DNA of 64,000 bases from Batillaria attramentaria (taxonomy: Eukaryota; Mollusca; Gastropoda; Batillariidae). Location: positions 418,501 through 482,500 of the forward strand of contig JACVVK020000196.1 in NCBI GenBank assembly GCA_018292915.2. Direction: 5' to 3'. The notes under the pieces are model-generated. The model was not told the DNA's origin, did no database searches, and saw only the letters and a program-made list of their open reading frames with translations. Numbering within the stretch: the first letter of the stretch is position 1; each line of letters starts with the position of its first letter. Shown here piece by piece: positions 22,644 through 33,954 of the stretch. The position numbers were made by a program, and so were the translations under genes.

Positions 22644-24641
22644 TCAAAACACGCTAAATTTACCAATCGCTGAGGACAGCGACTCGGGACTTGCGCCTGT
22701 TCCTTTCTGTTCTGCCTCACGCACAGGTAAAACAGTCGATGAACTCGACTTTCTTCTGCGCGAACAACTTTTTGAAGACCTCGACCTGCTGGTCGTTCCA
22801 TCTCCTGACAGTCCTCTCATTATGACGTCAGTCACGGTCGGTTGAATCTCTCCTAGTGAGAGCGTTTTGTGCATGTCGGACTCTAGTTGATCCACGCCCA
22901 CCATTCCTATTCCTGGAACGTATTCCCTTGATGTGCTGCTGACGGGGACGGCCATGTCGTGCTCACGGACAACTTGCTCCTGTGTCTCACCACTGACCAG
23001 CGTGAGAACGTTGCGTGAGTGGACGGGGGTCACCTCAATGACCTGCATGCCGTTAATCTCAAAAGGCTCTTCGATAGTAACAGTTCCGTCGCCGTCATCG
23101 ACAACACTGAGCTGCAGGTCTTGGCTGGAGTTTGGAGACATGGGGATTCCTTGCAGTGTGCCTCTGATCACCATCGGATTCGATTCGTCACTGACAAATG
23201 TGTCCACCGGTTTATAGTTAAAATTCTGTTCCAACCCAGAGCCGTAATGCGTCAGGTGAATGACAGGGTCTTCAGTAACCGTGCTTTGAGAGTAGGTCTC
23301 TCTGACACTTGTTTCGGTTTGAACTCCCCCTGGAAGCCCAGACAGGAACATGTCCCCGCCCCAAGATTTAGCGCGGCTGAGCCTCTTTTGCTGCCGGGTT
23401 GTAGAGGGACCTCGAAGCACTATTCCGTCGTGGGAGTACGCATGCACAGTATCCGTAGCAGGAATGTTGAAAGACACAGCTGTTTCCTGTCTTCTCACGC
23501 TGATCCCTTTGTCAACGGTGAACCCAGTGTTGACACCTTCGCGCGCCGACTCTCGGACGCTTTCAAGAACAGGCAGACTTTGTGAAGCACACCGCCTGTG
23601 AACTAAAGGTTTTACAACGTTGATGTTGATGTTGCCAGGAAAGGTGGGTTGTGTAGCTTGGGCAATATCAGATGCTTTAATCGTCTCTAGGACAGACGGA
23701 GTCAAGGTAGCGACAGACACGCTTCTCTGCTGTGAGTGGACGCTGTCAGAAGTCACCACGCTGGTAAACGCTGGTGTTGGATATGGTTCGGAGGCAGATC
23801 GCTGATAAGTATTTTGCGTTTTGGGTGGAACAAACTGTGCTGTCTCCACTGAAGGTGGGGATTTGACTTCCTCGGCTACAAATGGCGCCGGTGACAAGAT
23901 CGGTGGTGACAGTGAGTATACGTCAGCTTGCGTGTCAGGCAGTGAAAGAAGGTTGTCTTGGATGAATGTGGCAACCTCGCCCAGCTCGTCCAGTGGGAAG
24001 TCTCCGCTTGCAGGGCGAATTCTTTTCGACTGAGACACGCCCATCTTGTCCCAAAGAGACTGCTTCCGCTTCTCCCTGGATTCCACTCGCTGGAACAGTT
24101 TACTCACGCTTGTGAGGCACTGCTCCAGGCAGCTTTTAGTTTCACGGACATAAACCGCGATCTTGTCGCTGAAAACATGCGCCTTGCTCATCTTGTCGTA
24201 CACCTGATTCACCATGTAGTGAAGGCCTGAAGCCTTGGCAATAACGGCCTCAAAGTCTGACTTCAGCTCCAGGTCCGCTTTCTTGCCGCTCTTCGACAAC
24301 TCCAGCTCCTGCTCGATGGCCGGAGTCATGAGACCTCGCTCCCGCAGCTGCTTCTCCAGGATCTCGATCTTCTGTTTCAGGGTGTCTTTCTTGTCCTTGG
24401 GGTGTTCTCTGGGGTTCTTCCATGGTAGTTTAGTGCATTCCTTCCACCAGTCCGGCTCCTCGCTCCACAGTCTCTGTGGGTTCTTGGGAGTTTCCACGGC
24501 GGCTCGACTGAGGACGTTCAGCAGACGTTCCAGTACAACTCTCTCCGTGGAAGGACCTTCTCGTCTCAGGCCGTAGAGAAATGAGCTTGATTCTTCCGAG
24601 AAACAGTTACATCTATGTTTTGCCGGTTTTGATTTTTCCAT
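22644..24641 (-). CDS. Intronless paralogue 2: unrecognised coiled-coil protein, 665 aa
   Basis: Partner of the gene at 15808-17652, on the opposite strand. ATG is at 24641-24639. A possible acceptor (TTGGTTCAG) just upstream hints at a 5'-UTR intron. The N-terminal module (from KHRCNC through YDKM) is nearly identical to its partner, including the DWWKEC Trp motif and the charged helical stretch, followed by the basic EKRKQSLW...SKRIRP cluster. The remainder is longer than in the partner and strongly diverged, but keeps islands: RSASEPYP, RAKSWGGDMF, QVIEVTPV, VDQLESDM.KTLSLGEIQ, and AIGKFSVF at the C-terminus. No signal peptide or membrane span. A long uninterrupted frame with conserved islands argues for a working gene. 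Confidence 0.86.
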   Translation of the reverse strand: MEKSKPAKHRCNCFSEESSSFLYGLRREGPSTERVVLERLLNVLSRAAVETPKNPQRLWSEEPDWWKECTKLPWKNPREHPKDKKDTLKQKIEILEKQLRERGLMTPAIEQELELSKSGKKADLELKSDFEAVIAKASGLHYMVNQVYDKMSKAHVFSDKIAVYVRETKSCLEQCLTSVSKLFQRVESREKRKQSLWDKMGVSQSKRIRPASGDFPLDELGEVATFIQDNLLSLPDTQADVYSLSPPILSPAPFVAEEVKSPPSVETAQFVPPKTQNTYQRSASEPYPTPAFTSVVTSDSVHSQQRSVSVATLTPSVLETIKASDIAQATQPTFPGNININVVKPLVHRRCASQSLPVLESVRESAREGVNTGFTVDKGISVRRQETAVSFNIPATDTVHAYSHDGIVLRGPSTTRQQKRLSRAKSWGGDMFLSGLPGGVQTETSVRETYSQSTVTEDPVIHLTHYGSGLEQNFNYKPVDTFVSDESNPMVIRGTLQGIPMSPNSSQDLQLSVVDDGDGTVTIEEPFEINGMQVIEVTPVHSRNVLTLVSGETQEQVVREHDMAVPVSSTSREYVPGIGMVGVDQLESDMHKTLSLGEIQPTVTDVIMRGLSGDGTTSRSRSSKSCSRRRKSSSSTVLPVREAEQKGTGASPESLSSAIGKFSVF

Positions 24642-25745
24642 ATCGAAACCTGAACCAACTAGAATTTTCTGCAGAAGTTTCAGAGAATGAAAACTTGGAG
24701 GACTGGAGGTATGTTTCTCTAATCAGCAGGGCGAGAGTAAAGACAGCGAAAGGTTCCTTGTGTGAAAGGTTAAGGAAGCTCGGTCAAGATGAAAACTGTG
24801 TTAAGGAAGATGTAACACTGAATGACACTCCTCGGAATCACTACTATTTCTCAGAAACAACCGAGAAAAAAAAAAAGAAGAAACTTCCTGCAGCACAGCA
24901 AAATAGACAAATAACCTGAATCAGTGAACGACTTATGTAGGATTTTTCCCTATGACACATAAAGGGCACACTACAAATTCCATGCAAAGTGTAAGGCAGT
25001 GAAGTAGCACAAAATATAGACAAACAATGAATAGAAATTTTAGGCAAACAAAAGATAAGACAGAAAGGCAATCCTTACTAACAAAATTCCAAGGAAAGAT
25101 TTGTCTTTTGTTAAGAATAAACCTCTCCTATCAACCACGTGTAAAGCGATATAGGAACAGAACAGATAGTACTTTACGGCTCTTTACAAAACCACTGACA
25201 TGCAGACACTTTTCAAGCAATAACCATCCCGCAGAAGCCAGACACAATTTGCTTCAGACACAGGGCCAATGTCCTGAAACTCCTGCTGTTAATTCGCGCA
25301 GTCTCTTTCAGCACTGGGCAGCAAGCAAGCATCAAGCGAGCCGTAGCCAAGGAAACTCGTATGTTCCAGACTTGTGGTCACGGGTCAGTGGTCACGCTGG
25401 TCGTAGTGGACACGGTAGGGTGGCGTCGATGCCAAGGGGAACAGCATGTACAGCGGACAATTCCACCTCGTGAGGACAACCCTGGCCGTAGAAGGAGAAC
25501 CTGGCGAAGAGACAATAATAATAATAATAATAATAATAATTATTATTATACAGCGCTGTAACCTATGAATAAATATTAGTTCTAAGCGCTTCAACATGAA
25601 ATAAAACAACAAATGAAGAGGAAGAAGTATATACAAAAATGTGCAGAGCCATGAGGTCTTAGTGGGGATATTGCGCTGTATAAGATTATTATTATTATTA
25701 TTGTAGTAGTAGTAGTAGTCATAGAATTAATGTCATTCCAAGATA
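24642..25745. other. No gene recognised
   Basis: Upstream flank of paralogue 2, where its promoter should lie. Contains (ATA)n/(ATT)n runs at 25513-25550 and 25687-25702. The short ORFs are not convincing. Confidence 0.45.
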
Positions 25746-25754
25746 ATGATAATA

Positions 25755-26147
25755 ATAATGATGAGTATTGTATAGGCGCTTTACCCAATTTCATGAATCG
25801 GCTCAAAGCGCCGCGAACTGAACCCAACACGCACGCTCACGTGAATCACACGCATTCTCTCACACACTGGACATAGGCACGTTACAATCACGTGGTGCGA
25901 AGGGTCAGCTCAGCTATTTAAATTTCGGAATTCAGAATTGCATGTATTTTTCAAATTTGGTGGGCTGAACATTTCCAAAGCAGAGGGGGAGGAAGCCGGA
26001 GTACCCGGAGAGAACCCCCGACGATCGGCCCGAATGAACGGTGCCACATACGAGAAGGAAAAATTCTTTGCCCCGAGTGGGACTCGAACCCCTGACCTCT
26101 CGCATTGGTGACAAGTCTCTTAACCATTAGACCACCGACCGCCCCGA
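25755..26147 (-). mobile_element. SINE family A, full length, reverse
   Basis: Complete unit from the tail to the tRNA-like head (head at about 26074-26147 on the minus strand with intact A and B boxes). Confidence 0.92.
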
Positions 26148-26205
26148 GATGACAGGAACACGCTTTAGAATATCTCACCGTGCCATTTTTCTCGGACCGA
26201 CTGAG

Positions 26206-26206
<1 letters not shown>

Positions 26207-26251
<45 letters not shown>
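26207..26251. repeat. (CA)n microsatellite
   Basis: About 21 CA units adjacent to the SINE head. Confidence 0.95.
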
Positions 26252-26253
<2 letters not shown>

Positions 26254-26419
26254 ACACAGAGCCGGCTGCAAATATACACATTCCTAATTTCCTATATACG
26301 CAGTCATCTCCAAAGATGAAACATTTAGTTCTCCATCATGATAACAAGCCTGCAACTTCAAACACGTCAAACTGTCCAGGATGTGCCCGCAGCACAGCTA
26401 GCAATGGTGCACACAGGAA

Positions 26420-28340
26420 CGCTAGTCAGACCAGATCAACAATAGTGAAGTGGAGGTAGAGTACAGTTCACAATGACAGATAGTACATTGCAGGCACAAG
26501 GACACAAATTGACTTTGGAATCATGTGCTGTGTTTATTCGAAGAACCCTGTGTGGAGAGTGTGCTAGTTTGTAGTGATTTTTGTTGTCATGAAAAAGCGT
26601 GATTTTCGTATTTTGTAGGGCGAGGTGCATGCCAGGGGTCCACAACAACAGGCAAGCTGCCAGTGAAGCTGGGACTTCTTGCGCAGAGGTCGGGCACAAG
26701 TGACGTGAGCGGTTTTCAGTGAAATGGCTTTTAGGCCGAAACAGAAAGTAGACGTACATTGCTCCAGTGCGGCCTGAGCGGAAAGGAGACGTGCAGTTTT
26801 GTTTAAACTCCTGTCAGGTACGTGCCCTTGAGTGGTCTGAGCACGGCAATGTTTGTTTATAGATTGAAGCACTTTTTTTTAGGGGAGACTATGATTCCTG
26901 AGGCTAACATAATTATAGGCATTTCCAGGCCTCGTGCATTTGTATTCTTTGACAACATGAACACTAATCTGACCAGATCAACAAGAAGTGGAGATTGAGG
27001 ACACAATAACAGACACACAGATAGTACAGTGCAGTAAAGGACAAGTGTATATAAAAACCTGGCAGTGCGCAGTGGCGTGGTCCGGCTGACTGGTAGCAGG
27101 CTCTCCTTCCTCACAAACTGCACGGCCATACAACGCAATCGTCCTGTTCTTTTCTGGCTGGGCTTCGTGAGAACACCCATCAGCAACAAGACACTAGCCT
27201 GGACACAGCTAAACTGCGGTCGTCTATTTTTAACGTTCACTCCTAAAGATAGCAACTGGCAGATGGCTGAAAGAACATACAAATCTGCACAAGTTGGTGC
27301 GTCGTCAATATATCGTGGACTGGTAGTTGTACCCAGTGGCAAAATTTGTCGTGTCAGAGTTTATATGTGTCATTTTACGCTGTTTCCTTCTGTAGGCCAG
27401 GAGACGTCCTGCTTGGGTCGGGTTAGATGGCTGCACGTTTACTGGAACTGGTCAGCGTAACAAACTGATTGCTTGCCAGTAGTGCGTACGTCAGTGTCCG
27501 CCGGGTTGATCGGGCAAAAGCGCTTCATACAAGAATTCACCAACTTTGGGGAACTTTCAAATTTGCCACCTGAAACAGAAAACGAAACGAAAAATCAACA
27601 GATCGAGCTTGAGCTTCATGGCGTGAAGAAGATAACAAAATGAAAAGTTAAATTCACCGGGTCTACAGCTAGATACCAGTATGACCGAAATAAGAAAACG
27701 AAACATGAACACGTTAATGGTTCTTGGACACGCGTTTGGCATACAGCAACACTGTAGGATAGTGTTTGCCGTGTGCATGAAAACACACGCTCCTAAGACT
27801 GCTAGATGTATTAATTCATAACATCAGCGTTTATTGTGTGTGTGTGTGCTGGGTTTTTTTTGTGTGTCTGGCATTATCTTCATGCCATTTTATTTTATCT
27901 GCGCTGAGTATAACTTAGGGCTATATAAATATTCAAATTATTATTATTATTATTATCATCAAACGGTCGCAATGCCCGGATTGAGAATCACCTCATTCGC
28001 AGTGGTAGAGCTGCATTTGTCCCACCCTTACACCTAGCATGTAGTAGGTCGTTTAAGTAAGCCGGGACAGAAAACGAAACGGAAACCGGCCAGGTTTACC
28101 GGAAAGCTCCACCAGCTCGGTTTTTATGTGCAACACGAGCGTACCAAGAGGGCAAGCGTCGTGATCAACAGGTATGACGCGTTTCCTCTTGGCCTTCTAC
28201 ATATAATTTATGGAACGTCACCATTTCTATGCGACGCTCTCAACCACGACCAGTACAACCTTAGAAAAAGCCCGTTTCAAGCACTTCCTTGCGTCGCATG
28301 AAAAAGTCTTTCTTCTCCTGTTTACGAATTTCGTCCGCGT
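26420..28340. other. No recognised gene; one direct repeat pair
   Basis: The segments near 26425-26510 and 26973-27060 are diverged direct repeats (CCAGATCAACAA, AAGTGGAG, AGATAGTACA). ORFs overlapping this region show no known domain. A (TTA)n run is at about 27940-27954. Confidence 0.45.
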
Positions 28341-28348
28341 GTAATAGG

Positions 28349-28534
28349 CATGTTTGGTAGGACTTCGCTGAGCAGCGCAACGCATTTACGTGCAAGTCAA
28401 TTAGGCTCACACGACAGAGGCCGCGAGCGGCTAACGCGCTGCGATTGGCTAATGGTACCCCAAATGTGCCTAATTTACATGTAAATGGGTTACGCTGCTC
28501 AGCGAAGTCCTCCTAACGAAGTCCTACCAAACAT
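28349..28534. mobile_element. Palindromic MITE
   Basis: ATGTTTGGTAGGACTTCG at 28350-28367 is inverted near 28517-28534, and CGCTGAGCAGCG is mirrored by CGCTGCTCAGCG inside. The right end carries a duplicated GAAGTCCT(A/C)C. The whole unit could fold into a long hairpin. No ORF. Confidence 0.75.
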
Positions 28535-29184
28535 AAACATGTTAATGCTATGAAGAGTATAATTTCGTTTAAAACCCGATTGATAAAATTATTTAATTCA
28601 AGTATATTCGCTATTGTAAAACAACAGTCATTTTTTTTATACAATAATCTCTAACATCAGACTGCAAGGAATGAACTCCGACGTGCTGTATACGCAGCAT
28701 ACCTTCCCATTAACCACTCACATTTTACCACGTTGCTGTGAACATATTGATTTTACCTCAGTACGTTATCTCCTTTCTGTGCATGACTTGCAGGATCCGG
28801 CTTGAAAGCAGACATATTAGCTGGATCTATATTTACCGAACGAACAGTCACAATGAGTCGACTGTACCAATAAATGAAGCGTGATTTCACTCAGAACATT
28901 AACCTCTGTTTGCAAAACCAGGAAGGCAAACATGAGTTTCATGAACTAAACTGTATGAAGAACTCAAATGAGTGCCGTCCAGTGATCAGTGAAGCCGAGC
29001 CTTCCTCACCTGCAGTCCGCGTTTTGGGCAAGACTATGCGCTAATTCCGACCTCAGTAAACCAGTGAAGAGTTACAACACAAGCAGGAAAATCATAAGCC
29101 CTGAGTAGCCAGTCAGTGTGGGTGTCTGCATTATGTCGATTTTCGGCAAGGTATTTTCCTACATAACTTTCACTGGGTCATTCT

Positions 29185-29466
29185 GGGCCCGTATGTAGAA
29201 CTCGAGGTTAATTTAACCCACGGCTACGGGCCTAACCCGGACTAGGACAAAAGAAACCCAAAAACAAAATTAAATAAAAAAAAGGAAGCGAAGAATGAAA
29301 GACAAAAATCTTTCTATAACGACTTAGGCACCATGGTGAAATGGACCCACTTCCTGATTTAAAACAAAAAAAACAACAGAAAATTTAACCCTAGAGCTAG
29401 TTTAGTTCGAGGTTAGACTCTAACCCGGGGCTAAACTCCCTAACCCTGACTTTTACATGCGGGCCC
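29185..29466 (+). mobile_element. MITE with GGGCCC ends, copy 1
   Basis: 282 bp with inverted ends (GGGCCCGTATGTA at the left, TTACATGCGGGCCC at the right). Copy 2 lies 364 bp away in reverse orientation. Confidence 0.8.
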
Positions 29467-29830
29467 AGGTCCTAACATCTGAAAGTGAAACCGTTATTGT
29501 GGTATGAACGACTTTCAATGTTTATTATCCTGTTCTTCCTCTCACGGACCTTTGATATTTCGCAAACTGTGTCCTCTTTATCTCTGCTATAGTTCTGAGA
29601 ATAGCAGTCACAACCGAGTTGCGATTTTTCTTCATCGTTGAACGCCATACCCGCACATCCTTTACAGTACTTGTTTATGCATCCATACAAATGTCTCCAT
29701 ACTCTTCGGCATAATTGGTATCGTGAAATGTCCGGGTCAATTCTGATGAAACCAACCAGATACAGTCTGCGATTACAAAGAATTCTATTATGGTAACTTA
29801 GTCACTGGTTAGCTGCACAGCTGGTGCCCA

Positions 29831-30115
29831 GGACCGGCATGTAAAAGTCGAGGTTAGGGAGTTTAGCCCCGGGTTAGAGTCTAACCTCGAACTAAACTAG
29901 CTCTGGGGTTAAATTTTCTGTTGTTTTTTTGTTTTAAATCAGGAAGCGGGTCCATTCCAGCAAGGTGTCCATGCCGTTATAGAAAGATTTTTGTCTTTCT
30001 TTCTTCGCTTCCTTTTTTATTTAATTTTGTTTGGGGGGGTTTCTTTTGTCCTAGTCAGTCTGGGTTAGGCCCGTGGCCGTGGGTTAAATTAACCTCGAGT
30101 TTTACATACGGGCCC
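29831..30115 (-). mobile_element. MITE with GGGCCC ends, copy 2, inverted
   Basis: Reverse complement of copy 1 over nearly its whole length (TTAACCTCGAG, AATCAGGAAG, ATAGAAAGATTTTTGTC), with scattered differences and one degraded end (GGACCGGCATG). Confidence 0.8.
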
Positions 30116-30369
30116 AGATTGCGTCTGAACAAGATCACATGGGAAAATAAGACCTCTCAGTGAGTCAAAGATCCTAGAGGATAAGTACATGCGTTGTAAA
30201 ACTGTGTAATACTTCTGATGCAACCAACAGGATACAGCCTGCAAATGACAAAGTGTTGCATTAACTGCAGCTTAGTCATCGGCCGTGGTCCGCGGTAATG
30301 CGACCGTGACACTGAGTCACATGTTGGGGTCCCGTGCATAGATAACGTTCTTTAAGTTGAGAGAGAGAG

Positions 30370-30370
30370 A

Positions 30371-30403
<33 letters not shown>

Positions 30404-32660
30404 AACAATATCCAGTATAGCTGTAATACAATTATCTTAGCTAGACAGTTTTAGGTAAAAACTTGACAAGAAATGGAGCTTCAAACCTGGCCGCTAAAAG
30501 CTTGTGTGCAGGAGACTTTTAAGCGTGACAGACCAAAATTGAAACGCTGGTACTGTAGTAGCACAATGCAACAAAATTGGAGGAGATACTGACGTTACTC
30601 AACTCTTTTGGGACACTGTTGGTGATTTTGGCTAATCTCCTAGAGTGCGTGTATTTATTGAAACGGAACAAGAAGGGTGTACATCAGCAGTGAAACATGC
30701 TATGGTCGGTCGTGAGAAAGCAGTTTAGTAACCGGCGCCTACGGCCTTCACTTACAGGGTCATAGTTTGCACTTTCGTTCATGTGTGAGCATTCTGATCC
30801 CAGTGTAATTACGTGATTTATTATTTAACTTTACAAAGTGCTAAACAGTGCTAAATGGGCCTACGTAGCCGGGCGGATTCATAGCGATCGGATAACTGGT
30901 TTGCATTGACGTGACCGTGCAAAGCATGCTTTGCTCACTTGTGAATCGATCCGCGGCATCGCCGTAAGTTCGACTTACATAATATTCTTCTCATCTGTTG
31001 TGCCTGCTGCTGGTCCCTCTTTGGAGTAATCGTGTATGAGTGATGCGTGATGACTAGATCAATCTGCGCAGCTCAGTGATTTGAATAATTCAAGTCATCA
31101 TGTATGCACAATAAGGACCCCGGCCAGTCAGGCGACTCGGACGCAGTTTCAGACTGAGTCGTAAGCCGAGTCAGTAATTAAGTGTCACTGAATCCGCCGC
31201 TCAGCAGACCAATCATCAGTGATAAGTTCGGCGCTACATGCAGACATGCACTGCATGCTATACGATAGTTTTGCACGTTGCACTGATAGAGATCCGTCCT
31301 TCAATAGCATATGACAGGTTTACACTAGCACTGTGGTCACCTTTTTTTTTACATAACGCCTACCTCGTAACTGACCTAGCCACGCCGGCGAGTCAATGCG
31401 GCCTGATTGGTGCACGGCAAGTCTGTGTCGGATTGGACCGGCAAACTAGGGCCGGTCAGCGAAATTGTGGCAAAAGAAAAGGAGAAATGCAACCATTTCG
31501 CCGTTAAAACTGGTTGAAAGAACAATTCCGGTATCTTTTTAGCACATTACCGTCGGACCGGCATCAGTGGTGCAAACCGCCAAGCGGCGGGCCGGGCGGG
31601 CCGGCGGCGTCGCATTTTCACGTCAGTCGTCATAGTCAGTACTGATGTCAAAATAGTGCCAAATTATCGCCAGAATCGTCGATTTGAAGTCAGTACAAGA
31701 CTTACCGCAGTGCTTACCTTGACCTGCTGCTATGGGTTACAAGGAAGTACTGTAGATTATGAGTAGAACTCCGCCAAAACAGCGGCAGAAAGCGCATGTC
31801 ATTCCGGGGCAACAACCGGGTCCATCAATTCGAGTGCGACTATTATGATAAAATTAGAAACGGAAAAATCCGAAGTGAACCGGCTATAATTTGTCAGTGA
31901 GGTCGCACGTTACAAAATCAACTGATACAGCCTGTATCTGATAACAAATTTCCTTCCCCGTAGGGCTAGCTAACCGTATTACTGACAAACTACAAACGAA
32001 CGCATGAAAACTGAGTACACACAAAAACATTACAGTAATGTGTGCTGATCAAAAGTCGGTCGCGGAGCCCGACCAAACTTGACCTGACAACGGAACCAGC
32101 TGCCACCGGAGTTGGTCGGTTTTAGTTGGTGCACGTTAAGAACGACTAGACATCAGTTCACGCCCCCCCCCGCGCACCCTCTCGACGATTACAAATGGCT
32201 GATAGCGTAGGTGCAGTCACTGACGACCAGTGACATACTAGTACTAGTAGTAGCTAGGCTGACCGTGCCAATCCGCCGGCTTATACCTCCGAGTCCGCGC
32301 TTATATGTCACCATGACTGAGTCAGAACAGAGCGCTGCAGTTAGGTCAACTGACATTACGTAATTCAGTCAAGGACAGAAATGCGACTGTTGGAAGTCCG
32401 CAAGTCAGTCAGCCTTTCTGAGTCAGTCAGCACGGTCACTCAGTTATCGTGACGGCAACTGATCCAAGCATTACACTGGCAACCAGTATTCGTACGTCTA
32501 AAACCTCCCCACCCGGCTTCGACATTACCATGAACTGATGGTGAAACTATACAGTCGCTGAAAATTACGTAAGGTCTCCGCAGTGTCTGTTGTGTATTTT
32601 CAATGTGGTTCGAATTGTGTACTGATTACGAATCAAGCGGTCCTCAGCTCATTTCTTTTT
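30370..32660. other. No gene recognised
   Basis: Starts with an (AAC)n run at about 30374-30402. The remainder looks unique, with many short GACTGAGTCAGT-like words around 31130-31170 and 32320-32440, but I could not define a repeat unit. No ORF with known similarity. Confidence 0.45.
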
Positions 32661-32671
32661 GTTTTCTTGCT

Positions 32672-32887
32672 TTTTTTTGGGGGGGGGGGAGGGGGAAGAG
32701 GGGCGGGGGGGGGGGGGGAAGGGAGGGGCCGGGAAGGTGATGGTGGTCCAGCATTGAGGGAGAGAGAGAAAAAAAAATTGAAATTGAAATAACTTTATTT
32801 GAAAACGGTGGAAGTTTTGGTCTTGGACCAATTTTCACACTTGCCATTTTGAAAACAACACTGACAACAACAACAACAACAACAACA

Positions 32888-32918
<31 letters not shown>

Positions 32919-32955
32919 CGAACATACTTTAGTACAAATGCAACTGATATGAAAC

Positions 32956-33009
<54 letters not shown>

Positions 33010-33025
33010 CTCTCTCTCTCTCTCT
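32672..33025. repeat. G-rich tract, (AAC)n and (CA)n/(CT)n
   Basis: G runs at 32681-32730, an AAATAACTTTATTTGAAAA tail-like segment near 32786, (AAC)n at about 32865-32915, (CA)n at 32959-33006, then (CT)n. Confidence 0.85.
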
Positions 33026-33954
33026 CGGTGTACTGGTGCTAATATCAGTTGTTGTGCATCTTATTCTAGTTGACTGTCTTCGTAACGGACTTTTAATACG
33101 GTATTTGGGCTGTGTTCCTTTTAGTAAGTTGCAGGTCGGGCCATTAGGTTGTACCGACTGCATTCGGAAACTTTGTGCGCTAACATTCATCTTGGTGAAT
33201 ACTTATCAGAAAACATTTTGTGTGACACTAGGCATAGACAGCCGGATACTGTGTAACTGTGCCCTCCTTGTACAGAAGACTCGTGCTCGCAAGGTGACTC
33301 CATTGTGTTTCAACGGTTAGTGAACAGTATTGTTAGATACTGCAGTGTACGGACTGTTCGCGATACATGGACTGTTCATGGTGCCTACAGACTCTGACCG
33401 TTATGCATAAACTGTTTCACCGTTATTGCTAACCTACTACGGCCGGCTACAGATTGTGTTTTGTTGTGCATGGACTGTCTTATCCTTTGTACAAGGACTG
33501 TTGCCGATGTGGATAAGCTGTTACCGCCCGATTGCTAAGTTTATTTGGTTTATTTGAACACTTCTACCTCCTACAGTGATCGATTCTACTGTCGGTTGCC
33601 TGTGTGTGGACTATAGGATACCTGCAGTACGGACATTCAGGACGCTTGCAGTTACATAGTTAACTGTTTGTTTTATTCTTAAATTTCATTTTCTCTTGTT
33701 TACCTTCACTTTTGTATCTCATTGAATTTGTTGATTTGTGCTTGTCTCGGTTATTGTCTTTTCCGTTAAAAATTTTGCCCAGTGTGTTTTCTTATATAAC
33801 GTGTACCGTTTCTAACGGCAAGTTTTGTAGAGAAGTAATTTTCACTGCGCCTTTATCAGAGTAGCTCCTAACAATTCCTGTTTGTGGCACTGTTTTTGTT
33901 GTCGTTTTCTTTGATAGTGCCCGACATTTGATTTCCCACCGTTTATTTTCTACC

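Noticed and set aside
23019..23585. 188-residue forward ORF
   Set aside because: Antisense shadow of paralogue 2.
26857..27342. 161-residue reverse ORF
   Set aside because: No recognisable domain; it overlaps a direct-repeat segment and has no splice or conservation support.
29472..29690. Cys-rich 72-residue reverse ORF
   Set aside because: Sits in the loop between inverted MITE copies and begins with a weak start; no signal peptide or family match.
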